The position numbers and the translations under genes were made by a program. A stretch of DNA of 64,000 nucleotides from Toxoplasma gondii ME49 (lineage: Eukaryota; Apicomplexa; Conoidasida; Eucoccidiorida; Sarcocystidae): contig NC_031478.1 in the NCBI RefSeq assembly GCF_000006565.2, positions 5,356,212 to 5,420,211 of the forward strand, read 5' to 3'. This document shows, in pieces, positions 48,021 to 61,000 of this stretch (positions are counted from its first letter, which is position 1; every line of letters starts with the position of its first letter). The notes beneath the pieces are model-generated. The model was given only the letters and a program-made list of their open reading frames with translations, was not told where the DNA came from and ran no database searches.

Positions 48021-51000
48021 TTAGCTGCGCGTCAGAGTCGGGTGTCGCACAACGTGATATGTATGCAGGGCTCTCGTGCTATAGTGCTGAAGAGAAGTAT
48101 GGAGGTATCTCGCGGATCCAAAGGAAGTACATTGGTATGGTGACTTAGAGACAGTGTTGGATTACCGGACACAACGAGGAAGTTAGAACCTCCACGTTCG
48201 ACGAGCTGTATCTGAGTGGATGGATTTCTCTCTGCGGAACCTAGCTGTCGTGCACTGGTGGCTCGTGGAGCAGGTGAATCAATGCCGATCGCCCGGAACA
48301 CAAGGGCGGTATTCCCACCTTCGATAGTACCGCTTTTCGAGAGAAGCAGGGGTAGAGCGTCGCAGAGGAACGAGAGCACCCGCTCGCTTCAGACGAAGAA
48401 AACACGGAGAACGGTGTTGGTGAACTTCCAGGATTTATCCACCGGGGTGACACTTTTGAACGCTGTCAGATGCACAAGATGCTTCTGAAGTAGAGCCACA
48501 CGCTTGAGTCACGGGGCAGGTTCGGTCCCCAAGGCTCATTTTCGTGCTTTTCTGAGACTTACTCAAAATGACATTCGAGTCAGGACACAAACTCGACTAC
48601 CCCTTTCACGGGCATAGCTACAGGTGAAACACCAAGGAAGACGAAGTTCGGCCTTGCGGGGAAGACCCAGTAAATTTCGCGAGTAAAACATCCCCTACCA
48701 GGAAGCTGCACCGTTAGGTGTCATGTCCTCGCTTGTTAAAGACGGATGCTGCATGTCGAGCACCCTTAATTGGATGAGTTCTTGTGAACGACTTTGGGTT
48801 CTCGCACTGCGTCCATGTTAGCCAACATATGCGTTGTTTATCAGACCTTTCACCTCCAACGAATCTCTATCGACTTGCTAACAGATACCACTGACTTGCA
48901 GGAAGACTTTCTCACGCCACCTCAACGTGATCCCCCGGCGAACCGCTTCACCTCTGGAATGCAGCGACCCCTAAAGAATCCCGTTCCACAATGCGCCACA
49001 GAGTCTAGCTTCAGCTAACAATAAAAAGGGGCCTTGGGAAGTACACTCCAGAGTCTTAGTGGAGGTGTTTCCGTTTTGCAATTTTTCCGCAGCAGCCTCG
49101 AAATCCACTTCGGGGGCCTTTCAACTCGTGGGAAAGTGGATGCCGGTGGCAGGTCAAGCAGACACCCCAGCGAGAGCAAGAGACAATTGCTCCGTTGGAA
49201 CTCATGCACGGCGTCAGCAGACAGAAGCAAGAAAACGAACTATCGAGAGTCATACCTTCCTAACGTTTTTCTAATCTTTGAAAAAAGTACGTTTGGGGTG
49301 CCGGACTTTCGCTAGAGTAGAAGTTCTCCGGTCACCTCTACTCCGTGGAGCAGCTCTGTGAGCAGTTCAGAGACTGAACAGCCTCAGAACTGCCGTTTGA
49401 TCTTTTCGAGAAAAATTCCAGTGATGCGTGTGACACACAGAAACAAGAGGGTCAGACGCTCTGCGCGGCTGAGACTGAAATATCCCACGGGGTCGGTTAG
49501 AATGCGTACAGCAGTGCTTCGACATCCTGAGAATTCAGAGACCCGTAGCCTGTTACCAGTTTGAGAACATGGCGACTCCACTAGAGCAAGACTTCCTACG
49601 TGTTTTCTACAAAATTTCTTGAAGGCTCTCTGACTGTCACCGTTGTAAAGAAAAACGTCAGCGTAGCGCGACATCCTGCAGAAATCCGGGCTCAGTCCAC
49701 AGCCTCATTTACCGTGATTTTCCGAACGAATGCGTGCAAAATTCGTGAAAACGCTCGCTGGCTTTCACAAGTCAACAGATGTTTTGACAATTCTTGTTTA
49801 TTTAGATTCGCTGCCGCCTGATTCCCTCGCGTTGAATGACCGTTGCTGAGAGACGACCCATGGAAGGCTGCCCAGCAGCGTTGTTCGCAGACTGGAGAGT
49901 CGAGGTGCGGTCCAGCTGCTTGAAACGAGTGTTTTCGCTGTCACCTGAAAGGACCCCGCTAGGAACGGATGCAGAAAGGCGGCTGTTTAACAAAGGAGGA
50001 GAGACGAGTTGATGAGAAAGCGCTTCTAGAACGGGACTCTTGTCTGCGAAAAGCGGATCCGTAGTTGAGAGGAAGCTGTCCTGCTGCCCATTCCAAGCAA
50101 CCCCCCCACTGACCATCGCGGCCTCTCGGTTCACTCTTCAGGATTCACATGCATTGGGACAGAAAGGCCCTGCCGCAATTCGTATGCCGAAATTCGTATT
50201 TTCTGCCGCTGGTGTCTTTGATAACATTCTCAAGTACGTCGTGCTTGTTTCCAACAGGGGGTACACTGGCTGCCTCCGGAGTCATTCGTTTCTGAAACAG
50301 CGTTTGCCGAAGGGGAGTTCCCGATCGTCTGGCCGCAAATTCCCACACGCACAAACGTTGTGCTTGTGAGCAGCATCCAAAGAAGACGGAGTTCGTCGGC
50401 AAGCTTCGTTTTGCTACCGTGTAAAATCGGCTCTTCCTGTTTTCCAGTAAGTGCGCCGCTTCCGCGCTTCTTGATCCGGGGGAGACGTCCAGTTTCGCGT
50501 CCCTTTTCTCCTGCCCGCGCCCGGTTGCGTCTCAAACGGAAACTGAATCCAGAGTTGCAGAGAGCCACCTTTTCAAAAGAGAAGCGTCGGAGCGAAGACG
50601 TACAGTCGGAAGTTTTTGAGATTTGCTGGGCCCTGTGGCGCCGACGCGTACACGTGGCTTTCGTTCGTCGACTAACGCCAAGTCCGCTCCCGTTCTCTGC
50701 CATCTTCGTACCCGGGGACAGTGTTTTTGTTCCCGTCCTGGTTTCCGGTGACCCATCCCGTCTTCCTCCTCGACGACATATGTGTCGGCGTTGTTGCCAC
50801 GAAATTGTTCTGTGGATCTGTCCCTAACGGTCAGGTCCTTCGTTTCTGTTCGTGGCCACGATGCTCACGCCTTTTTAAAGTGTCGGGTGTTTTAGATCCT
50901 GGGGTTCCTGGAAACTGGCGGGTTCCTCTCATCGTGTCTGGTTTTCGGCGTGGATATCGGTTTCCCAGGCAAACGGCGTTGAGTGCCGATTGGAAAATAG

Positions 51001-51796
51001 CGGTATTCTCCACTCCCCCTTTAGGCGGCTTATCACAGCTCTGGGCGCCTTCCCCCGGGAGAGTGTGCACGTTTTCTTTCAGTGAACACACTATTCTGTG
51101 GTCTCCTCTGCAGGTAGAAGTCTGCCGGATACTCCCACTCGAGTTCCTGAGCAGGTCTTGGGTGTATGTACACCTCGAGGCGTGGCCAGGCGCGCATGTC
51201 AGTGTTCCGTCTCGTAGCGACTTCGCCTTTTTGGTAGAGCATACTTTTCCTGTGTGAAATCGTTGTGGCCGAAGAGTTGCATTTTTCTCTTTCTGCAGGC
51301 GAGCTCTCCAGGGCTGTCCGTGTGTGGGCTTCCCTGCCGTTTGCTCAACGGTGAAACACATTTCCAGGTTGACTCTGCGGGCAATTTGCGGGTGTTTTTC
51401 AGGGGAGCGCGCGATCGTGCAGGGAGGCCCCGGGGCGTTTCAGCGGGACAGTGGCGAATCGGGGAACGAAGAGACGCCAGACGGAGGGAGAGAACGCAAA
51501 CACTCAAGAGGGGTTCAACACCACGTGCACGCGTGAACGCAGACACCTTGAGGTGGGTTCAAGTTCCGAAACCTTTTCGCGTTCTCGATGCATTCGTCTC
51601 GGCCGGCCGCCAAGGTCTCCGAAACCGCCGCATTTGTTGGTGAAAAGACCAGCTGTCCTTCCCGTTCTCTGCAAGGGCCTCCACCGATCTATTCGCCGTA
51701 GCGCAGTCGAGAGGCACCGTGTCCACAGAACAAAAGCCCCATCGCGCAGAAATGGTTCTTTTGGCAGCTCCGCCCTGTACACGTGAAGACACTTTC

Positions 51797-52672
51797 TCAT
51801 CTTCCGTCGCACACCCATTTGTAGACAGTCAAGAGCGAGCGCTGACAAGGTTCCAGGTCGCGTAGAGTGACACGCTGCTGAGGAACGCCGGGAAGTTCTG
51901 GTCCTTGGGCGATGCATGTGCTCCTCATGGCCACTTTTCTCACGTTTCGGCGAGAGAAGAAATTCCCAGAGCGCCGCTGTGCGTCTGTCCCCGTAGACGT
52001 CGTCCGGCATGCGAATTCATCCTCGAGACTGCTTCCACTGACGAGATCAGACATAGAGACACGGCCTCCACCATAACGTACTCTTTTAACCTCACTTGCA
52101 GTTTTCCGGACACACTCAGTCTCGTAGCAGCACGCAACGGCTGATATCCCGGACGCTCGGTCAAAGTGCGAGAGCTTTCGCCTTCTGTGTATCCCCCGTT
52201 CGGCGCGTGTACATACGGGCACCGCGTGGAAATGTGTATGCAACGGCTTCCAGTGTGAAGAGACATTTGATGCAGACTTGAATGCATACGACTGTTGTCT
52301 ACTCTTGTGGTGTGATCCTGCGGGCAGAGCGAGAGAGGGATGTGTCGAGGGTTGAAAGGAGAGGCGTAGAGACACCGTTGGCGAGGCGACAGTCGCGAGG
52401 GCGTTCTGGAAAGCACATGCGAAGCGGGACCTGTCAAAAAGAACGTTGTGAGCGCTCTTCCCAGACATAATCCAAGATTCCACACTTCGTCCACGCGTTC
52501 TTCCAAGCGTCTGTACCTCTCTAGGCGCTTTTATCGCGTTGTCGTCCTGGCAGCAATTCCTTCGAGTGATTCCTGTCCCCGTTGTCGTCTCCCGTGACTC
52601 TCTGCTTTCGGGGCCTGTATACTGCATCTTGCGAGAGAAACGTATCGGCTTGCGCTGTGGAAAGGGAGTCAT
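51797..52672 (-). CDS. Unassigned long open frame, 291 codons
   Basis: Longest unexplained frame in the spacer, from a true ATG at 52672 to a TGA stop at 51797. Composition is mixed (Arg, Ser, Thr, Cys) without repeats, and no domain or membrane segment is recognisable. It overlaps another minus-strand frame (52521-53027) that ends in an acidic, Gln/Asp-rich stretch, so at most one of them is coding there. It may be chance or part of a spliced gene. Confidence 0.2.
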   Translation of the reverse strand: MTPFPQRKPIRFSRKMQYTGPESRESRETTTGTGITRRNCCQDDNAIKAPREVQTLGRTRGRSVESWIMSGKSAHNVLFDRSRFACAFQNALATVASPTVSLRLSFQPSTHPSLALPAGSHHKSRQQSYAFKSASNVSSHWKPLHTHFHAVPVCTRAERGIHRRRKLSHFDRASGISAVACCYETECVRKTASEVKRVRYGGGRVSMSDLVSGSSLEDEFACRTTSTGTDAQRRSGNFFSRRNVRKVAMRSTCIAQGPELPGVPQQRVTLRDLEPCQRSLLTVYKWVCDGR

Positions 52673-53921
52673 CGAGCTGCACTTGGCTCACGTCGTCGGG
52701 GCTGTTGTCCGGAGTGCGGCCGCTCTCGTCTTTTGGCTGTGCTGTGCGTGCAACACGGACGGACATAGTCCGGAAGATGTAGGCGGATCGAAGTGGCTGT
52801 TCTCTCGTTTGTAATTTTGACTCTGAAGGAGAGTGGTGAGAAAGGAAGAGGCGAAAAAGGTCACTGACCAAAGTTCGCTGCAGGGTTCGAGTGGTCAGCT
52901 GAGTTGCTGAGGCTTTGTCTCCAAAGGAAAGAAGGGTGGCGGAATCGTAGAGGGGAAGAGGGCGGCGTGGGGCAAGCAATGAGAAGACCGATGTCTCTAT
53001 GGAGAAGACGTGGTCTGAGATGTTCAAGAATGAAAGGGAAACTTACTCTGTCATGGAGAGGTGGAGCAGCCATCGCGTTTCAGTGATGAAAGGAAAAACC
53101 GACAAGCAGTTTACTGTTTCAACTTCGCCTCCTCTCTCGCACGGGGATACAGTTGTCGGACATGGAGTCCGGCCGCCGCTCCGAGCTGAGAAGCGTGGAC
53201 AGAGCTGTCTACACATTCTGAGAGAAGCTGTTTGACAGTGTCGGTCTTCCAGCACGTACGGAGCTCTCGAGTCACTCTTTCTCAAAGGATTGGAAAGAGC
53301 AAAGACGGTATCGAGTCTCCTCAAAAGATCGGTGTCTCTCGAAAGTCCTCATCAATTCGTGAAACGGAGGGGTGTGTGAGAGAAAAGGCAAGAGAGCCAC
53401 TTTCTCTTCGTGCGTTGGAAACCTGTCGATACACCAGCCGGATTTTGTGACCAGTGTCGGCATGTTTCAGAGGTTCGAGTCCACCTAGCGTGTATCCGTT
53501 GCCGGTCGCGTGCACCTGAATTGCTGCATGTCTGTGGATCGCTTCTCGTCTTGTGTCTATTCCGCCCTGTTCGGGGGTTTTCTCTCTTTTTTCCGCCTTT
53601 TCGCTGGCAGTCCGTCCTCCATAGTGTATTTGCAAATGCTCAACGTCTTGCGCTCTCTCACTTCACTGGTGCTCTGACTCTTTTCCCCGTTCCGTTCCAC
53701 TTGTCAAGTTGCTGTTCGTCTTAGTTGCCGAACCGGTTATCTGAGAGCCGCGGTGAAGCTAGTGAAGGGTGGCTTCTTCGTAAATTACGTCTTTAGAGAG
53801 ATGCCTGGTCGGGATGTTCACGTTATGTGATCTCCCTTTCCAAGCTCAAGCTTTGGAAATACGCTCAATGGGTTGAAACAGATATCTGCATGCATGCATA
53901 TACCCGTATTTGGGACATAGG

Positions 53922-53952
53922 CATATATATATATATATATGCATACATATAT
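53922..53952. repeat. TA microsatellite upstream of hnRNP-like gene
   Basis: Short (TA)n with TGCATACATATATG, about 370 bases before the start codon at 54321. Another TA run at about 54612-54643 lies in intron 1. Confidence 0.8.
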
Positions 53953-54320
53953 GTCTAAGTGCATATGTGTATAGTGAAAATGTATAGATGTCTCTATTGT
54001 ATGCGCACAGATGTTGTGACTGGGTAAATGATGTTGATGGCGTGGAACTGCATGCTTCCCTTCCGGTGCGTTGGGCTCTTTCTTGGCTAGCACTTGTCCC
54101 ATTGAACCTGAAATTTCTTATTTCCGTTGGCAAATTTACCGTACTGTCAGAGTGTCTTGGGTATTGCACAACTTTCTCTGGAGGCCCGCTGAAATGAGTC
54201 GTGTGTTCCCTCTTATCCTGACGAGTTGTTTGTTCTCGTGTCACCTTCAGCTAGCGGCTCTGGAGCATCAGAATTTGGATTTCGAGGCGAAGCATCCACG
54301 AGACACTTGTCAAAGCAACG

Positions 54321-57300
54321 ATGGCGGAAGTGATGGAGAAGCCGGTTGAGGTGGTCGCCGACTTGGCGCCGGAGGAGGAGCAGCCTGCTCCGAGCGAGGT
54401 GCCTGCTGAAGTTCAGGCGAGTCCAGAGGAGGAGAAACCGAGCAACGGCGACGAACGACTCTCGAAGCCGTCCTTCGTCGTCCGCCTTCGAGGTCTGCCC
54501 TGGGATGTGCAGGAAGAAAACGTCATCGCGTTTTTCAAGCCCGTCGTCGCTCTCGAGAACGACAATGTCCTCATCTGCATTGGATTCGATGTACGAAACA
54601 CACACAGCCATAGATATATATATATACATATTTATATTTATGCGTCAGAGTGGCTGGATAATGTCAGTTGTAGAACGGGAGTGTCACAGTCGATTTAGAG
54701 GTGTACATAAGTTTTGGGAGATGCGATTCATATATTCGTGTATATGTATGTTTCCATCTGTTTGTAGGCGTGTGTTCGTTGAGGTCTGTGAGTGACAGGT
54801 CGGTAGGCACCTGTACCATAACAGTTGTGTGTTTTGGGTCAGAGCGTGGGTGCTTTTGGTTTCTCTCCAAAAGAAGCGGGGCTTCCGGAGTCTTTGGAAG
54901 TGGCAAATCGTTGCAGGGAAAGATGGAGATTTCTGGTTCCGAATTCGCTTTTTTTTAGAAACGAACGACCGGTGAGGCGTACGTACAGCTCCCTGACCCC
55001 GGTCTTCGCGAGCAAGCGATCAAGGATCTCCACGGCCGTCTTCTGGGAACCCGGTGGATCGAGGTACGGTGGAAGTGCCAGCAGCACACGTTGGAACGTT
55101 CGACTGTCTTGACACATGTGACAGGAAGGGTCCCAGGTTAGTCTAATTCTCTCTCCTGTATTAGTATGTGGTGACCAGTTGGGTCTATTGCAACGATAAT
55201 CATAGTCGTAGCTATGCTAACAACAGTACTTCGAAACCCATAAATTTGTCTGCTCTTGTGTGCAGGGGAGTTCTGACACACGGTCACACTTGTGCGCGCG
55301 CAGGTAGCCATCAGGAGAAAGATGTGGAAATCGATGTGTTTCCGTGTATGAATGTGAGCGTTGGTGCGTATTGGTTTTCAGGTCTTCCGTGCTTCGGAAG
55401 AGGAGTTCCAGAAGGCAGATGACCGTCGCAAAACAGTCATGGCGGCGATTTCTGGAAACACAGACAGCCTGGATGCGTCCAGGCGGATGAACTTGGTGAG
55501 ACTCTTTGGGAGATCATAGATTTCTGTGAGAAGGAGGAACCAAAGGGATCTCTGCATGTAGTGCTTGTTCTGTGAGGCGCTGTGTTTTGAGTGAGGATGT
55601 GTGGAGGCGGCACACATTTCTTGGAATGATTCCGCAGAAAGAAAAGAAGAGAGCGTCTGTTTGTCCGCGTGTGTGGACACGCAAGTGGTTTTGAAGAACG
55701 TGCGCGAATGCATTTTGTGTGTCTGTTTGGAGGTGGAAGAGAAGGGTAGTTCCTCAGTTTCAAAGCGATTCTCGAGTTTGGGTTCTTCCTGCTTTGTGCT
55801 TCAGAACGTCGTCAAACTGCGTGGCCTTCCGTGGTCCTGCAGCGAAAACGAAATCGTCCGTTTCTTCAAAGGTAATTTCTCGCTTCTTTAGTTTTCAGAT
55901 TTTCACCTCCAGTTTCTGAAGTAACAAGTTCCTGTTCCATCGGCCCTCCGATGTCGTTCTCGTGACAGTTTCATACACAGGTGTGAATTTGTATGTCTTG
56001 GAAGTTACATGCTGAGTAATGAGCCCGTCTTTTCAGCCGTGGTATTTTGTGTAGGACCCAGAGTACAGGAAGTGTATCCGCGCAATCGCAGAGCGTGGGG
56101 AGAGCAGTGTGCGGCTGTTGATGCTATCTCCGGGGGTTGCTGCGTCGTCAGCTGATCGAATAGCGCCGGTTCTGTCTTTCAACGTCACGAGAAGCGGATT
56201 TCTCTTTTGTTTTTAGCGGAAGGAGGCTTTGATATCCATAGCGATGACGTCGTGTTGGGAGTCACTGGCGACGGACGCCTCTCAGGCATTGCGTTTGTTG
56301 AGCTGCCGAGCCCCGATGTGGCCGAGAAGGCGCGTGAGGTTCTCCACAAGAAGTACATGGGTAAGTCTTGCGTGGAAATCACGCTGAACGAACGTTCCGG
56401 AAGAGCTGGGCAATAAATACAGAGCGGAGCGGACGGGAGGTGTGAAGGGAAGATGGGGATGCTCACCGGCATATTTCAACCGATTCGAGAATCAGAATGA
56501 TGCTAGAAAATACACTCTTTTGTTGGGGTTCAGCAGTTTCTGTGTGCATGGAATCTGGGATCGAGCAACCTGTCCTTTTATTTTGTTCTGATGTGTGCAA
56601 GTGGGTGACTCCAAGTGAGGAGTGCATGCACAGATAAAACTGTAAGTCGTCTCAGACAGGCGGTTCTTTCGGAACTGGCCAGACGCATGCTTTTGTGTCT
56701 CTCCAGTTGTATCTTCTCGTCTCCGGTGCATGGATGGTCCATCACTTGCAGACTCGCGGTTGTGTGCTACGTTCAGGACGTCGCTTCATCGAGGTCTACC
56801 CGGCGACTCGCGAGGACATGCAGAGAGCGAAGCGGCCACCTGGCAGAGGCGGCTTCGACGGTTTCTACCACGGTGGCTTCAACTCCGGTCCGATGAGAGG
56901 ACCTGGACGTGGCGGCTTCCGTGGAGGCATGGGCGTAAGTATTTCTTCTGTTGGTATGGATTTCCTCAGACACTCGAGAGGCCACAATTGTGGTCGTGAA
57001 GGGGCTAGCGTCGAACCGCATGCAGGGGGCCTCCGACTGATCTCTTCGCGAGCGCCAGCATCTTTCTTTAGATGTTTCATGCCTGCTCAGTCTTATGAAT
57101 GTACTCGAGAGGTATCGCCTAATGCATTTGCGTGCGTTCGACGTCCGCCATAAATGTTTGTTTTTCTTCGCTGTGCGCGTCTTCAGCGTGGAGGTTACGG
57201 TGGCCATGGATCGCCCTACGGTGGTGGTGGCTATGGAGGCGGCGGCTACGGCGGCGGCGGCTATGGCGGAGGAGGTGGTTATGGTGGCGGCGGCTATGGT

Positions 57301-58071
57301 GGTGGTGGCTATGGTGGAGGCAATGGCGGATACGGTGGTGGCGGCAATGGCGGATACGGTGGTGGTGGCTATGGCGGAGGCAACGGCGGCTACGGCGGTG
57401 GTGGTGGTGGTGGTTATGGCGGAGGTGGTGGTGGGTACGGAGGGTACGGAGGTGGTGGTGGCTACGGCGGCGGTGGCGGCTTCGGAAGTGGTGGCTACGG
57501 TGGTGGTGGCGGGTACTCGCCTGCTGGTCCTCACCACGGCAGCATGGACACTGCGAACTGGAGTGCCCAAGTGTTGAGACTGCGTGGACTGCCTTACAGT
57601 GCAAATGAGCAGCACATTGTGGTAAGAAGACGGGAATCCCGAGTTGGTACGGGAACGGAAAGTGGTGATTCCGGTGTGGCGGGTGCATGTCGAGCGTAGG
57701 GGTTATTGGAGTTGTTTTGAAAGAGACAAGCGTTCCATTTGTTAGTCCAAAGGGGCTGACACTTCCTCCCAGGTAGAGAAAGAAGATTTGTATGGTTCTG
57801 TCGCTCTGTGGATCTGCAGCAATTCTTCCACGGCTTCCACATGGCCGCGATCCTGCCATCGACAATTCCTATCGACGGTCGTCCGTCCGGCGAGGCGTAC
57901 GTACAGTTCGTGGACGCGGCAGAGGCGCTCCGGGCGTTCCAGGCTAAGAACGGCGGTCGCATGGACAAACGCATGATTGAACTTTTCCCCTCCTCTAAGC
58001 AAGAAATGGAATTCGCCGCACAAGGCGGAGACCCCCGAGGTGAGCGGCAGAGTAACGAGGGTAGGCTCTGA
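54321..58071 (+). CDS. hnRNP H/F-type RNA-binding protein with three RRMs and Gly/Tyr-rich linker
   Basis: Eight exons: 54321-54590, 54959-55063, 55382-55495, 55805-55871, 56217-56360, 56777-56934, 57187-57621 and 57820-58071 (514 residues). After an acidic Glu/Pro-rich start come RRM1 (about 51-135: FVVRLRGLPWDVQEENVIAF, TGEAYVQLPD, TRWIEVFRAS) and RRM2 (165-245: VVKLRGLPWSCSENEIVRFF, SGIAFVELPS, RRFIEVYPAT). A Gly/Tyr region follows (about 255-405, GGYGGGG units), then RRM3 (417-500: LRLRGLPYSANEQHIVQFF, SGEAYVQFVD). The LRGLPW/Y and FIEVF signatures are typical of the quasi-RRMs of hnRNP H/F and GRSF1, which bind G-rich RNA in splicing and mRNA control. The low-complexity linker suits condensate formation. 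A perfect donor (CGAGGTGAGC) just before the stop leaves open a further 3' exon. Confidence 0.9.
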
Positions 58072-61000
58072 AGGTTCGAGTCGTCATGCAGGCGAACGCA
58101 GTCGTTGACTTCGCGTGTACACCGGTGAGTGCAGATGTATGGTCAGGTTGCTCTCCTTTTTGCGGAAGTGCTGGTCAGACTTTCAATGTTCTAAAAGGCT
58201 TGTCGGATGAGAAGAAAGGATGCCACCGACGCCTAGATGCAGAAAGGATAGTGGATATTCATAGGGTGTGTGCAGTGTCGGTGTGGATTTTGTGTACAGT
58301 CTTCAGGGAGCGCAACAGGGGCTATTGAGTGCTTTCTCCGATGGAGAAGGAGCGCAGCCAGGTGGTCTGTGATGTGAAGGAGAGCAGCGCCAGAAGAGAA
58401 GACGGAAAGTTGTAATCGACGAAAGGTTCAACGCGTTTTGCAGAGAGGGCGTTTGCGCTCGCAACACACTCGTGGAGGAAGTTTCTGCGTGTGTAGGTCA
58501 TTTTTGCTTCGCATGTGCGTAATTTGTGTTTTGTCTTTCTCTGCACACACCGCACATGCGGGAGGAAACATCTTTTCGCGAGTGTGGCCTTCCTGCGGGG
58601 GCAACGAAGAAAAACGGGCGTATGCGCACAGCACACGTTTTCGCCGTTTATGTTCTAGCCAATCTCTCGCCTCGTTCCTCCTTAATTATCGCCGTTCGTT
58701 CAGGTTCACTTCGCATTTCGCAGTGACTTCTCTTTGTCAGTTGTGTGGGCGCGTACGTGTCAGGAAGAGAAACAGCAGTCCGTTTGCGGGAACAGAGAAA
58801 TATGACTTGTCCGGGAAACACTTAGTAGACCCTTGCATGGTGAACGCGGGTGTGTCTGGGGATATTCTCTGTGAAAACGTGCGAAAAGCAGAGACTCTGA
58901 GATGCATTTCTCACTGGGAGACATACGACCCAGCGACAGGCGCCCGTCCTGCGCTTGGCGTACGGACTAACCGAGCTGTCGGAGCGTATTTGTACGGTAG
59001 AAAAAGAGAACATCATACAATGGGAGAGCAGAGAACAGTCATGTCGACGCGAGTAATAGGCTAAAGTGAGACAAACATAATCAAACGAAAGAGACTCGTG
59101 GGATTACCAGCATCCTGCCATGATAACGGTGCCGCTTCGTTTCAAATGGAAAAACAGTGACTTCTGCACGCTCAACAATTTCGTTGCACGCAGTGCAACA
59201 CGACGAGAACTCGCACCTTGACTCCCACGAAACCCTGGCGCACAGAGAAACGTGGCTGGTTAGAAGTGTCGGAGGCTTCCACTTGCCATATTGATATCAC
59301 AGATCGATGCATAACAGCGGCAGTGCTAGAGCAGGGTGTTTCCCAGATGGAATGTACCAGTGATCTGCAAATATCTGCTGAAGAATGAACAGAAACTTCT
59401 CTGTTCCCTAGAAACTGACTGACATGGCGAAGCGCGTACGCAACGTACAAAATCTGTCAGGGTGGAGGCAACGGGGTAACTGCGCGTTTCCAGGTGCATG
59501 TGTTTTTGACACGCTTTTGACTGTCGTATACCTCGCGGTCAAGCAAACGCATATCTTCATTTGTTGAAAGTTGGTATTTTTACTTCGCAAAGAAGCCAGG
59601 AAAAGGACTCTCATTCCCGATATTGGAGGCTGGTGATGTAAACCGAAAGTGAGCGTAACAAAGCTGCAGAATACGATGCCCGACGTTCTCACAGGTTCGT
59701 CTGTACCGCAGTCATTTCTACATGACTACTCCCACTGGCGTTTTCTCATCCTCGCCGGCGGTAACAGAAAGTGACGGGAAGTGACTATAGATGGGAAAGT
59801 GTGCAGTAGCATTTTGACAATCCGTTAGAGTGCCCCTTGAAGATCCACTTCTTAACGCGGCCGTATACACTATTTTAGCCCCTTTAGGAAGTTCAGCAAC
59901 GATATAAGCCATTGAAGCTACGAATTAATGGTTAGGGGCTCGTGATAGTCTTCCATTCACTACCTGAATCCGTTTACGCTAACTGTATCCATGCGCGAAA
60001 TCTATCTCTGCAGGGTTGGTGGAACGGTTCAACAACCAGTAGAAAATGTGTAAGAATCTTGTAATACAACGTACATGACAACGTAAAATGTCGTGTACAA
60101 GATCGTGGGGGGGGATGCACAGAAACTGTTTCCCGATGGAACCCTTCCAGTAACTTGTATGGAGTGTCCAGTTGAAGTTGCGTGGCTTTCGCTAGACACG
60201 AAAAAAGCGGCGACATCAGGTGTGGATAACACCGAATGCACCGTGGTGGAAGTCGCAGACAGCCATGCTATGTCACCTTTAGCTTGAGTTAACGGAACGA
60301 GCGACTTGGTTGGGCAAGTGTGACGAAAGGGTTAAGTCAACTTAGGGGCTTTCCACTAGGAACATAACGGCGTGCGAGTGTTTGAGTCAGTACCCTTGTG
60401 CAAGATTGGAACGGTTGCTCTGACGTCTACTTCGAAAGGGAGCTGCCTCGGAAAGAACTAAATCGCAACACGGCCTAACCTGACGTTTAAATTCGTTATA
60501 ACGTTAATGTGTGTTCTCAGTATTTTAGATTTCCGTAATATGTAGAAACAGAACCGAAAAGCGATTTAATATGGATCACACGGCAAACCACGAAATTAGT
60601 TTAAGTTTTGCTGAGGGATTGGCTGGAGGACCGTAGCGACTGCAAACGTCTGTGACACCTTCCAGCATCACAGACGAATGCTCAGCGAACATCGTGAACC
60701 AGTGATTTCGTCGTTTCGACTCTGTTCTCTCGACCGCGCTGAAAGCAATCAAGGTGAATGTGGCGACACCCTCTCGGTACCTTGGCGCCTCTTACACGGA
60801 GCGTTTACGGATTATAAGAAAAAGCCCTCTTGGAGCGGTCTGTCCATTGAGGATCCTTTCTTACAGAAACGTCGAACGACATGCACAAAACGCGCAGGAG
60901 AGGAAAGTGCTAAGACAGTCCGTGTCTCGTGTCCTTTTGACAGTCTCCCCAGTCACCACACTCAGTCGGATGCAGGAAAATGGGTCAGTCGTTGTATCGC

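Larger units (their letters stand above)
47990..54320. other. Long spacer between DCN1-like and hnRNP-like genes
   Basis: No exon with a recognisable domain in 6.3 kb. The stretch 48100-50000 has even composition and short frames. Between 50000 and 53700 there are longer frames on both strands (50230-50703 minus, 51324-51536 plus, 51797-52672 minus, 52521-53027 minus), some of protein-like composition. One or two unrecognised genes may lie here, but I cannot assemble them. Confidence 0.5.

Noticed and set aside
53455..53500. tRNA-like T-arm (GGTTCGAGTCC)
   Set aside because: The flanking bases do not form the five-pair T-stem, and no acceptor or anticodon arm is found.
56773..57865. Minus-strand Thr/Ala/His-rich frames opposite the Gly/Tyr-rich exon
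   Set aside because: They are complements of GGY-repeat codons. The + strand has RRM motifs and coherent exons.
58438..59064. 208-codon plus-strand frame after the hnRNP-like gene
   Set aside because: No domain and no clear start; expected by chance in this composition and probably 3' UTR.
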